Shown: piece after piece, positions 1-6,591 of the stretch
How positions within the stretch are numbered: the first letter of the stretch is position 1
How the letters are laid out: the number at the start of each line of letters is the position of its first letter
Assembly: GCA_013695975.1 (NCBI GenBank)
Contig: JACCZL010000652.1
Span: 1-8,137, forward strand
DNA from: Chloroflexota bacterium
GTDB taxonomy: Bacteria; Chloroflexota; UBA6077; JACCZL01
Direction: 5' to 3'
DNA length: 8,137 nt
Notes under the pieces: model-generated
Told to the model about the DNA's origin: nothing
What the model saw: the letters and a program-made list of their open reading frames with translations, nothing else
Databases searched by the model: none
Made by a program: the position numbers and the translations under genes

Positions 1-10
1 CACCCGAGCA

Positions 11-31
11 GGGCGGGGAGACCCTGCCCCT
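11..31 (+). repeat. GC-rich hairpin repeat, copy A
   Basis: The sequence GGGCGGGG-AGA-CCCTGCCC (11-29) can form an 8-bp stem with one G-T(U) pair and a 3-nt loop. The 10-mer CCCTGCCCCT (22-31) that ends it recurs exactly in the second copy at 6642-6671, in opposite orientation. It starts 3 bases beyond the stop codon of the leftward GNAT gene. It could act as a structured 3' end for that gene, but no T-tract is visible before the window edge, so a classical intrinsic terminator is not supported. I read it as a member of a dispersed intergenic palindromic repeat. Confidence 0.5.
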
Positions 32-33
32 AC

Positions 34-750
34 TCAATACTCGCTAAAGAACTGCTCAGCGTACTCGACGTAGCCGAGGGATCGGCAGACCCGCGCCGAG
101 GCGGCGTTGGTACGATCGTGGACGTAGAGCGACGTTCGCCCCTGGCTGATGATGTAGTCGGTCGCGCTCGAGACGACCTCCTTCGCCAGGCCCTGACCCC
201 GATACGAAGGCTCGGTGACGACGGCAATCTCCCAGACCTCATCCGATTTGAGCTTGATCGCTGCCCAGCTCACGATGTCACCCCGCGTGGTGCGAACGGC
301 GAAGATCTCGCCGTCAAACCGACGCCGCAGGTCAGCCGCCCGCGAATCCCGACGATCGACCTGCTCCGCTCGGCTCGACAGCCGCTGAAAATGGTCCGCA
401 TCGGCAAAGAGGACGTAGCCGCTGAGATTGTACGCGTAGGGCACGACTGACTGGGCAATCCGACGCAGCCGCTCGAAGTGCGGCTCGCCGAGCGTCTCCT
501 CCGTCCGGGACGCCAGCTCCACCCGCACACGATCAAGGACGTCGGGGCGAACGGACACGACCCCGCCCCCGCTCGTCGACAGCGCGAGGAGTGGGACGGT
601 GTAGCCGCCCCAACCTGGCCGAACCCGGCGGGCCGAAGCGACGACGTGAAGGCCAGGCGCCTCGAGCACGGCCCGGCTGCAGCCCAACTGGTCTGCGTGG
701 AACCCGTCCAGGCGGGCTACCTGCCCGACTCTGATGCGGTCTTCGAGCAT
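34..750 (-). CDS. GNAT family N-acetyltransferase with uncharacterised N-terminal half
   Basis: This 238-residue protein ends in a recognisable GNAT (GCN5-related acetyltransferase) fold, which moves an acyl group from acyl-CoA to an amine. The acyl-CoA-binding motif A lies at about 174-196, with the pyrophosphate-loop signature R184-G-Q-G-L-A189 after a hydrophobic strand (EIAVVTEP). The C-terminal helix and strand (about 212-227, N215, ending RSLGY) match GNAT motif B. Residues 1-130 are not part of the minimal GNAT domain. They contain a GCS..VLEAPGLHVV stretch and a glycine-rich GGYTVPLL..STSGGGVVSVRPD stretch, a layout I recall from other bacterial GNAT proteins but cannot name as a domain. 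The substrate is unknown. The protein has no membrane segments and should be cytoplasmic. The ATG at 750 has only a weak GAGG about 4 nt upstream, so the start is likely but not certain. It is transcribed away from the UPF0182 gene. Confidence 0.85.
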   Translation of the reverse strand: MLEDRIRVGQVARLDGFHADQLGCSRAVLEAPGLHVVASARRVRPGWGGYTVPLLALSTSGGGVVSVRPDVLDRVRVELASRTEETLGEPHFERLRRIAQSVVPYAYNLSGYVLFADADHFQRLSSRAEQVDRRDSRAADLRRRFDGEIFAVRTTRGDIVSWAAIKLKSDEVWEIAVVTEPSYRGQGLAKEVVSSATDYIISQGRTSLYVHDRTNAASARVCRSLGYVEYAEQFFSEY

Positions 751-781
751 CGGCCCTCGGCGGCCCTTTCCCGCGGAGCGG

Positions 782-799
782 ACGTGGGCGATACCACGT
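782..799. promoter_or_regulatory. Inverted repeat ACGTGG-N6-CCACGT
   Basis: Perfect 6-bp arms (782-787 and 794-799) are separated by six bases (GCGATA), between the divergent GNAT and UPF0182 genes and 32 bp upstream of the GNAT start codon. The geometry fits either a dimeric regulator's operator or a small hairpin in the GNAT mRNA leader. An inverted repeat this short could arise by chance, and no regulator gene is adjacent. Confidence 0.3.
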
Positions 800-805
800 T
801 AGTCC

Positions 806-842
806 CACCCCCTTCGGGGTTCCGGAGCGGGGATAGGGGGTG
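806..842. repeat. Long imperfect hairpin in the divergent intergenic region
   Basis: The arms CACCCCCT (806-813) and AGGGGGTG (835-842) are perfect complements around 21 bases. The interior also carries ACCCC-CTTC-GGGGT (807-820), a 5-bp stem with a tetraloop, which would compete with the outer stem. Homopolymer-rich CACCCCCT/AGGGGGTG hairpins of this kind resemble the interspersed palindromes I recall between genes in Chloroflexota-type genomes; that resemblance is from memory. If the leftward promoter at 859-867 is real, this hairpin lies in the 5' leader of the GNAT mRNA. Confidence 0.45.
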
Positions 843-844
843 AG

Positions 845-891
845 GGCACGCTCAGGCGAGTATAGCAAAGGGATGGGAACGCGAGCGTGCC
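845..891. promoter_or_regulatory. Perfect 9-bp inverted repeat spanning divergent promoters
   Basis: GGCACGCTC (845-853) and GAGCGTGCC (883-891) are exact reverse complements separated by 29 bp. The left arm sits about where the leftward transcript for the GNAT gene would start. The right arm abuts the candidate extended -10 of the UPF0182 gene. This placement suggests a shared operator or a regulator bound at both arms. Nothing in the window identifies the binding protein. Confidence 0.35.
859..867 (-). promoter_or_regulatory. Candidate extended -10 promoter for the GNAT gene
   Basis: Read on the minus strand this is TGC-TATACT, a TGn-extended -10 with 5 of 6 matches to TATAAT. No convincing -35 lies 16-18 bp upstream. 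Transcription from here would start near position 852 and give a leader of about 100 nt holding two inverted repeats. Confidence 0.35.
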
Positions 892-901
892 ATGCTAGAA
901 T
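873..901 (+). promoter_or_regulatory. Candidate promoter for the UPF0182 gene
   Basis: TGC-TAGAAT (893-901) is a TGn-extended -10 with 5 of 6 matches to the consensus. ATGGGA (873-878) sits exactly 17 bp upstream but matches TTGACA at only 3 of 6 bases. Initiation near 907-909 would leave a leader of about 20 nt that just contains the ribosome binding site. Confidence 0.4.
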
Positions 902-916
902 CGACCTGGAGGAACC

Positions 917-921
917 GGAGG
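917..921 (+). promoter_or_regulatory. Ribosome binding site selecting the GTG start at 929
   Basis: GGAGG lies 7 nt before the GTG at 929, within a longer GGAGGAGGG run (917-925). This favours the GTG start over the in-frame ATG at 947. Confidence 0.75.
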
Positions 922-928
922 AGGGATC

Positions 929-3772
929 GTGGAGCCCGTCATCCCGATGGAGCGCTGGCCGAGCCGGCGCGGCCAGCGCGGCCGCTACGTCGCCGTGAGT
1001 CGCCTCATTGGGGCCGTCGTCCTGGGCCTCCTGGCGGTCCTCGGAACCGTCGGCGTAGATCTGTACACCGATTGGCTCTGGTTCGAGAGCGTCGGCCTAC
1101 AGCACGTCTACACCACGACGGTGGGCGCTCAGGTGGCGCTCTTCTGCGCCGGGGCGGCGCTCTTTCTGGCCGGGTACCTCCCGAGTGTCCTCCTGGCGCG
1201 GCGATTGGCCTACCGCTTCGAGCACCTCGCGCCGAGCGACGAGGTCGGCATCTGGGCCTACATCGCGCGAGTTGGCGCACGGGTCGGCGAACAGAACGTC
1301 TATCGCCGCCTGGTGACCGTCGGCATCAGCCTCCTCGGCCTCTTTCTCGCCATCATCATGGGCGTCGTCGCATCGGGCCAGTGGTCGATGGTGATGCGGT
1401 TCCAAAACCAGGTCGCCTTCAACTTCGTCGATCCGATCTTCACCCAGGACGCCGCCTTTTACGTCTTCACGCTGCCGTTCATCCGGGCGCTGCATTCGTG
1501 GCTACTCGGCGCACTGATCCTGATCACGACTACCACGCTGGCTGTCTACGCCGTGGTGACGTCGTACGAGCTTGGGATCAATCTCGAACGGGTGATCTTC
1601 GGCCTGCCACGCCAGGTCAAGCTGCACGTTGCCGTGCTGGCAGCGCTCTTGATGACACTGGTCGCCACCAACCACCTGATCGACCTGTACGAGCTGGTGT
1701 ACTCGACGCGTGGTGTCGCCTACGGTGCTAGTTACAGCGACGTTCGGGCCGAGATGCCGGCACTCTACGTGATGTTCGCGACCGCGCTCCTGGCGGCGGC
1801 GCTGATCGTCGCCACGGCCTTCGCCCGAACCCTTCGACCCGCCATCACCGGGCTCGGGCTGTGGGGGCTCGTCGCGCTGGTCGGCGGCCTGCTCTTCCCG
1901 AACGTGATCGAGAACTTCGAGGTCAAGCCCAATCAACTCGAGAAGGAGCGGCCCTACCTCGAGAACAGTATCGCCTTCACCCGTCGGGCGTTCAACCTCG
2001 ACACCATTCAGGAACAGTTCTATCCGGCCGACGACGCCGTCTCCGCGGAGGACATCCGCGCCAACCCCGAGACCGTCCGCAACATCCGTCTCTGGGACCA
2101 TCGACCGCTCCGAGACACATACAACCAGATCCAGAGCATCCGCAGCTACTACACGTTTGACGACGTCGACGTGGACCGCTACCAGTTCCGCGACAGCTAC
2201 CTCCAGGTGATGCTCGCGGCGCGCGAGCTCAACACCGATGCCCTTCAGGTCCAGGCCAGGACGTGGGTGAACCAGCGGCTCAAGTTCACCCACGGCTACG
2301 GCGTGGCGATGTCGCCGGTCAGCGCCGTCGGCGAAGAGGGGCGGCCGGCGCTGCTGATCCAGAACGTTCCGCCCCAGGGCGACATCCCGATCACGCGCCC
2401 GGAGATCTACTACGGGGCGCGCCCCTCCAGCTACGTGATCGTCAAAACCAATGAGCCCGAGTTCGATTATCCGCGGGGCGACGACAACGTCGAGACCCGC
2501 CACCAGGCCAGCACTGGCGTCAACATCGGCAGCCTCGGCCGCCGCCTCGCCTATGCCCTCCGTTTCCGCGACGGCAACATCCTCCTTTCCGGCGCTCTCC
2601 GCCCTGACTCCGAGCTCCTCTACCGTCGCGGCGTGCGCGAGCGCGTCGAGCGCGTCGCTCCCTTCCTGATGCAGGATCGCGACCCGTACATGGTCGTCGT
2701 GGACGGCCAGCTCTTCTGGATGCTCGATACCTACACCCACACCAATAGCTTCCCCTACTCGCAGCCACGTCTCTGGCGCGCGGGCGGGGTTTGGCTCAAC
2801 TACATCCGCAACAGCGTCAAGGTGGTCGTGAACGCCTACGACGGCTCGATGCACTTCTACGTCGCCGACACCGAGGACCCGCTCATCCGGAGCTATCAGC
2901 AGATCTTTCCGGAGCTGTTCCTGCCCCTGTCGGAGATGCCGCCATCCCTGCGGGCGCACATTCGGTATCCCGAGGATCTGTTCCGGATTCAGGCTGAGCG
3001 CTACCAGATCTTCCACATGCTGGATCCGACGGTCTTTTACAACCGCGAGGACGCCTGGGCGATCCCCTTCGAGAAGTTCTACTACGAGCGCCAGCCAGTC
3101 GATCCCTACTACGTCATCATGCGGCTGCCGGGTCAGCCTCGCGAAGAGTTCCTGTTGATGCAGCCGTTCACCCCCATCAACAAGGACAACATGATCGCCT
3201 GGCTGGCCGCCCGTTCCGACGAGCCGAACTACGGTAAGCTGCTGGTCTACAAGTTCCCGAAGGAGAAGCTCGTCTACGGTCCCTACCAGGTCGAGGGCCG
3301 GATCGACCAGGACCCCGCGATCTCGTCGCAGTTCACGCTCTGGAGCCAGGCCGGCTCGAAGGTCATCCGCGGCAACACCCTGGTTATTCCGATTGGCACC
3401 TCGAACCTGTACGTCGAGCCGATCTACCTCCAGGCCGACAACACCGGCGCGATCCCCGAGCTCAAGCGGGTCATCGTGGCGACCGGCAGCCGCCTGGTAA
3501 TGGAGCCGACGCTGGACGAGGCCCTCGCCAAACTGTTCGGCTCAGGCTTCGCCGCCCAGCCTACCAGCCCCACGACGAGCGACGGCCAGGCGAGCGCAAC
3601 CCCTGGAGGAGGGCCGTTGTCCGGTGACGTCTCAGCCCTGGTCCGCTCGGCCACCGACCACCTGGCTCGGGCCCAGGAGGCCCAGCGGGCCGGAGACTGG
3701 GCCCGCTACGGCGAGGAGCAGCGGGCGCTCGAAGGGGACCTCCGCCGCCTCAACGAGCTGGCCGCGCGCTGA
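929..3772 (+). CDS. UPF0182 family large integral membrane protein
   Basis: This 947-residue protein belongs to UPF0182 (COG1615), large membrane proteins of unknown function found in actinobacteria, Chloroflexota, cyanobacteria and some Firmicutes. About seven hydrophobic segments fill the N-terminal third (roughly 26-45, 64-88, 130-150, 189-211, 231-249, 278-298, 307-325). They are followed by about 570 hydrophilic residues likely exposed on one side of the membrane. Family hallmarks are the DWLWFESVG motif after the first segment (48-56), NSVKVVVNAYDG (628-639), RYPEDLF near 679-685, the DPYYVIMRLPG stretch (725-735) and the MQPFTPINKDNM stretch (744-755). A low-complexity Ser/Thr/Pro/Gly linker (about 875-898) leads to a charged helical tail (900-947) containing AGDWARYGEE, typical of the family's C terminus. 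The length is normal and the frame intact. GTG at 929 is chosen for its strong GGAGG; ATG at 947 is the alternative. It is apparently monocistronic and diverges from the GNAT gene. No catalytic residues can be assigned. Confidence 0.93.
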   Translation: MEPVIPMERWPSRRGQRGRYVAVSRLIGAVVLGLLAVLGTVGVDLYTDWLWFESVGLQHVYTTTVGAQVALFCAGAALFLAGYLPSVLLARRLAYRFEHLAPSDEVGIWAYIARVGARVGEQNVYRRLVTVGISLLGLFLAIIMGVVASGQWSMVMRFQNQVAFNFVDPIFTQDAAFYVFTLPFIRALHSWLLGALILITTTTLAVYAVVTSYELGINLERVIFGLPRQVKLHVAVLAALLMTLVATNHLIDLYELVYSTRGVAYGASYSDVRAEMPALYVMFATALLAAALIVATAFARTLRPAITGLGLWGLVALVGGLLFPNVIENFEVKPNQLEKERPYLENSIAFTRRAFNLDTIQEQFYPADDAVSAEDIRANPETVRNIRLWDHRPLRDTYNQIQSIRSYYTFDDVDVDRYQFRDSYLQVMLAARELNTDALQVQARTWVNQRLKFTHGYGVAMSPVSAVGEEGRPALLIQNVPPQGDIPITRPEIYYGARPSSYVIVKTNEPEFDYPRGDDNVETRHQASTGVNIGSLGRRLAYALRFRDGNILLSGALRPDSELLYRRGVRERVERVAPFLMQDRDPYMVVVDGQLFWMLDTYTHTNSFPYSQPRLWRAGGVWLNYIRNSVKVVVNAYDGSMHFYVADTEDPLIRSYQQIFPELFLPLSEMPPSLRAHIRYPEDLFRIQAERYQIFHMLDPTVFYNREDAWAIPFEKFYYERQPVDPYYVIMRLPGQPREEFLLMQPFTPINKDNMIAWLAARSDEPNYGKLLVYKFPKEKLVYGPYQVEGRIDQDPAISSQFTLWSQAGSKVIRGNTLVIPIGTSNLYVEPIYLQADNTGAIPELKRVIVATGSRLVMEPTLDEALAKLFGSGFAAQPTSPTTSDGQASATPGGGPLSGDVSALVRSATDHLARAQEAQRAGDWARYGEEQRALEGDLRRLNELAAR

Positions 3773-3820
3773 CGAGAGCGGAGCGACGAGGGTGAAAAGT
3801 GGACGAATCCCTACTCTCGA
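3773..3820. other. Convergent intergenic gap with a long-loop inverted repeat
   Basis: This is the 48-bp space between the ends of the rightward UPF0182 gene and the leftward SDR gene. CGAGAG at its left edge (3773-3778) and CTCTCG at its right edge (3814-3819) are complementary but separated by 35 bases. Neither strand has a T-tract after a compact stem. A bidirectional terminator would be expected here by position, but the sequence supports it only weakly. Confidence 0.2.
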
Positions 3821-4618
3821 CTACGACATGACCAACCCGCCGTCGACGGTGACGGCCTGGCCGGTCATGTAGCCGCCATCCGGACCTGCTAGAAAGGCCG
3901 CGACGCCAGCGACGTCCTCGGCGCGCTGGGGGCGGCCGAGCGGGATTGGGGCGATTCGCTCCCGCCAGACCTCACCTTTCTGTCGACCTTCCAGCTCACC
4001 CCATTCGGCGTCGATCTGCTCCCACATCGGCGTCTCGACCGCGCCTGGGCAGATCGCGTTGACCGTCACCGATGGGGCCAGCGCCACCGCTGCCGAATGG
4101 GTGATCGAGATGACCGCCGCCTTGCTCGCGGCATACGGGGCGAAGAGCGGCCGCCCGCCCGGCCGTCCGGCGATCGAGGCGGTGTTGATGATCCGCCCAC
4201 GTCGGCCATCGGCGCCCGGCTCCTGGTCGAGCATCTGCCGGGCGACGGCCTGCAGGACGAAGAACACGGCTCGGGTGTTGACGCTGAAGATGAAGTCCCA
4301 GTGCTCCTCGGTTACGTCGAGCAAGCGTTCCACCCGGATCACGCCGGCGTTGTTCAGGAGGACGTCGATCCGACCGAAGTGGGCGACGGCCTGGTCGGCC
4401 ATCGAACGGATCTCGGCGTTGCGCGTGAGGTCGGCGCGGACGGGCAGCGCCCTCGCGCCGAGTGCGGTAACCTCGGCTGCCACGGCCGAGGCGCCTGCCT
4501 CGTCTAGATCGACGAGGACGACCCCAGCCCCCTCCGTCGCGAAACGCAACGCCATCGCGCGCCCGATGCCCCCGGCCGCGCCGGTAATTAAGGCGACTTT
4601 ACCATCTAGCGTGCCCAT
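3821..4618 (-). CDS. Classical short-chain dehydrogenase/reductase, NAD(H)-type
   Basis: This 265-residue Rossmann-fold oxidoreductase interconverts an alcohol and a ketone or aldehyde using a nicotinamide cofactor. It has the cofactor loop TGAAGGIG (12-19), an acidic D37 at the end of strand 2 (favouring NAD over NADP), D63, NNAG (89-92), and the catalytic tetrad N114, S148, Y162, K166 (YAASK). The C-terminal MTGQAVTVDGG (251-261) is the usual SDR ending. The insert at about 197-229 (MWEQIDAEW..., then IPLGRP) resembles the sorbitol/polyol dehydrogenase and FabG-like branch, so a polyol, sugar or secondary alcohol is a reasonable guess, not a demonstrated substrate. The stretch just before VTVNAICPG (185-193) looks one residue shorter than usual. 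I start at ATG 4618, where the family N terminus (KVALITG) begins and GAGGGGAG lies upstream. An in-frame ATG at 4675 would add 19 atypical residues. It lies 75 bp downstream of the AOR-family gene on the same strand. Confidence 0.92.
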   Translation of the reverse strand: MGTLDGKVALITGAAGGIGRAMALRFATEGAGVVLVDLDEAGASAVAAEVTALGARALPVRADLTRNAEIRSMADQAVAHFGRIDVLLNNAGVIRVERLLDVTEEHWDFIFSVNTRAVFFVLQAVARQMLDQEPGADGRRGRIINTASIAGRPGGRPLFAPYAASKAAVISITHSAAVALAPSVTVNAICPGAVETPMWEQIDAEWGELEGRQKGEVWRERIAPIPLGRPQRAEDVAGVAAFLAGPDGGYMTGQAVTVDGGLVMS

Positions 4619-4628
4619 GCGGACGCGT

Positions 4629-4636
4629 CTCCCCTC
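4629..4636 (-). promoter_or_regulatory. Ribosome binding site for the SDR gene
   Basis: Read on the minus strand this is GAGGGGAG, 10 nt before the ATG at 4618. It supports that start over the in-frame ATG at 4675. Confidence 0.55.
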
Positions 4637-4656
4637 AGGCGCCCCCAGTCGCGGAA

Positions 4657-4670
4657 CAGATCGCGATCTG
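4657..4670. promoter_or_regulatory. Perfect 14-bp palindrome between the AOR and SDR genes
   Basis: CAGATCGCGATCTG is fully self-complementary and lies in the 75-bp gap between the AOR stop and the SDR start. Possible roles are an operator for an internal promoter or a site for mRNA processing. A 14-bp palindrome is expected roughly once by chance in a window of this size, though rarely within a gap this short. Confidence 0.3.
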
Positions 4671-4693
4671 CCCACCTATCGACTGACTCATCC

Positions 4694-6586
4694 CTACCGC
4701 GCCCCAACGGCCGCCTCTTCGGGCCAGAAGTCCTTCACCAGCCACTCCAGGTCCAGCTCACGCAAGGTCTCGGGGAGGGGCTTACCGGTCGCCTCGTCCC
4801 AGCCCATCTGGCGGTAGTAGTTTTGCTTCATCGTCGGCCAGTGCGAGCGTGGATCGGTCCCGAGTGCCGCGCCATCGGTCGGCGGCTCGAAGTAGCGCTC
4901 GGACGGCTCCTCGACGTCGACCGTGAGCCCATGGCGGAAGTTAAAGGCCCGCAGGAGGTGGACGATCTGCCGCCCCTTGCGGAGAGCGTCCTGGGGGGTG
5001 TACTCGAACCCCGTGATGGCGTTGAAGCAGTGCAGCTCGAGCTGGAGGTCCTGCGAGTCGAAACGGCAGACGCCGAGCGAATCGTCGAACTGGCGGCGAC
5101 CGTTGATTTTGGCGACGAAGGTCGAGACGTCGAGCGGATCGAAGCGGTCCTTGACCGGCTCGATGTCCAGATAGTCGGTCGGGTCGGCGCCGGCGGTCGC
5201 CTCGATCGTACTGGTGTTGCCCACACAGGTGTCGAGCATCTCGGTCCAGCGGCCGCGGTGGTCGTGGCCGCGCGGGCTGGCGCCCTTCTTGACGTAGATC
5301 GCCCAGTCGGCGGCCTCACCCCCGACCTTATGCGAGGCGCGCATCACACCCTCCGCCAGCAGGTCCCCGAGCTTGCCCTCGCGTCGGCCGATCCGCCAGA
5401 GCAGCTCCTCGACGGCCTTGCCGTTGCCCCAGCGCAGCTCGAGTCCGTCGGTGTCCTCGAGCGTGAAGACGCCCTTCTCGAAGCACTCGATCGCCCAGCC
5501 GATCAGCCAGCCGATCTCGTTGACGTCGACACCGATCCGGTCGGTCAGGTTTGCCAGCTTGAAGGCAACGCTCTGATCGGTGATGCCGATCTGCGGCCCC
5601 ATCGCGGAGAAGCCCTCGTACTCCGGCTCCTCGCCGACGTAGCCGGCCTCCTCGCCACAGGTCATCGAGCCGGTGTGGAGGTGGTTCATCCGACAGCCCC
5701 AGCAGGGCGTGTGGCGGCCGTCGAAGTTCTCGCGGAACGTGAGCCCATTCATCTGCTCGTGCTCGGGGTAGACGTTGGTGGTGTAGTTGAGGACCGGCAA
5801 CGCTCCCATCCGCTCCATGTCGGAGAGGCCGACCGCCGTCCCACCGCGAGCCAGCCAGCGGTCGCGGAACTCGTAGGCGTGCTCGAACAGGGGCTCGGCG
5901 TACTCAGCCAGCCGCTCCGGGTGGACGACCGGCACCTTCTGCTTGCCACGCGGGACGCAGATCGCCTTGAGCCGCTTCGAGCCCATGACCGCGCCGACAC
6001 CGTTGTGGGCGGCCACGTGGCCCTTGTCGCCGGAGATGACGGCAAACTTGACCAGGTTCTCGCCGGCCGGCCCGATCCCGATAAAGCTCATCATCCGCTC
6101 TTTGTAGCCGAGCTCGGCGTGCAGCTTCTCATCGGCGTCCCAGCAGTCCAGGCCCATGATGTGGCTGGCGTCGCGCAGCTCGCAGCCCTGATCGGAGATC
6201 CAGAGATACTGCCAGGTCGCCCCCTGTCCCTGGACCACCACCGCGTCGTAGCCGCACTGCTTCAGGTAGGCGCCAAAGAAGCCGTTGGCCTGAGTCGACC
6301 CAGCCAGGTTAGTCATCGGCCCCTTGACGACCGCGCAGTAGGTACCGGCGCCGTGGACCTTCGTGCCGGCCAGGGGGCCGGCCGCGATGATCAGGCGGTT
6401 CTCAGGATCGTCCCACTCGACGCCGGGGGGTACCTCGTCGTAGAGGATCTTGGCCCCCAGGCCGACCCCGCCGACCCACATCTCGACGACCTCGGACGTG
6501 AGCTCCTCGGTCGTGATCGTCCCCCGCGTCAGGTCGACCCGCAGGATCTTGCCCATGATCCCGCCGGGCAGCGTCTGCTCGCTCAT
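4694..6586 (-). CDS. Aldehyde:ferredoxin oxidoreductase (AOR) family enzyme, divergent active site
   Basis: This 630-residue protein spans the whole AOR family, which uses a tungsten or molybdenum bis-pterin plus a [4Fe-4S] cluster. The classical member oxidises aldehydes to acids with ferredoxin. The N-terminal domain is clear (GKILRVDLTRGTI at 12-24, then LIIAAGPLAGTKVHGAG at 65-81, and GAVMGSKRLKAI at 198-209). Two pterin motifs of the DxxGL(D/C) type are present, D349-x-x-G-V-D354 and D502-x-x-G-V-C507. By eye alignment to P. furiosus AOR, cluster ligands C288, C291 and C494 correspond to C295, C298 and C507, but C295 of AOR corresponds to H302 (motif CWGCRMNHLH, 295-304). E313 corresponds to E324 (kept). 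R76 becomes T82, N93 Q99, R182 V191, and no His occurs near the H448 position. Length is normal and the frame intact. GGAGG 5 nt upstream selects ATG 6586; the longer ORF to 6664 would run into a hairpin repeat. The electron acceptor and substrate are unknown. No ferredoxin, MoaD-like or pterin-synthesis gene is nearby. Confidence 0.92.
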   Translation of the reverse strand: MSEQTLPGGIMGKILRVDLTRGTITTEELTSEVVEMWVGGVGLGAKILYDEVPPGVEWDDPENRLIIAAGPLAGTKVHGAGTYCAVVKGPMTNLAGSTQANGFFGAYLKQCGYDAVVVQGQGATWQYLWISDQGCELRDASHIMGLDCWDADEKLHAELGYKERMMSFIGIGPAGENLVKFAVISGDKGHVAAHNGVGAVMGSKRLKAICVPRGKQKVPVVHPERLAEYAEPLFEHAYEFRDRWLARGGTAVGLSDMERMGALPVLNYTTNVYPEHEQMNGLTFRENFDGRHTPCWGCRMNHLHTGSMTCGEEAGYVGEEPEYEGFSAMGPQIGITDQSVAFKLANLTDRIGVDVNEIGWLIGWAIECFEKGVFTLEDTDGLELRWGNGKAVEELLWRIGRREGKLGDLLAEGVMRASHKVGGEAADWAIYVKKGASPRGHDHRGRWTEMLDTCVGNTSTIEATAGADPTDYLDIEPVKDRFDPLDVSTFVAKINGRRQFDDSLGVCRFDSQDLQLELHCFNAITGFEYTPQDALRKGRQIVHLLRAFNFRHGLTVDVEEPSERYFEPPTDGAALGTDPRSHWPTMKQNYYRQMGWDEATGKPLPETLRELDLEWLVKDFWPEEAAVGAR

Positions 6587-6591
6587 GTGCG

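Noticed and set aside
892..1731. 279-codon plus-strand frame overlapping the start of UPF0182
   Set aside because: It is Arg/Pro/Gly-rich and out of frame with UPF0182, with no domain and no ribosome binding site better than that of the real gene.
1502..3016. 504-codon minus-strand open frame opposite the UPF0182 gene
   Set aside because: It has the same compositional signature (D/V/G/E/R-rich, no motif) and is antisense to a strongly conserved region of UPF0182.
3773..3820. Bidirectional rho-independent terminator in the convergent gap
   Set aside because: The only complementary arms are 6 bp with a 35-nt loop and no T-tract, so it is listed only as a low-confidence gap description.
4619..4675. 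Longer SDR start adding 19 residues
   Set aside because: The extra residues are Arg-rich and unlike SDR N termini. They would also translate the GAGGGGAG site and the 14-bp palindrome.
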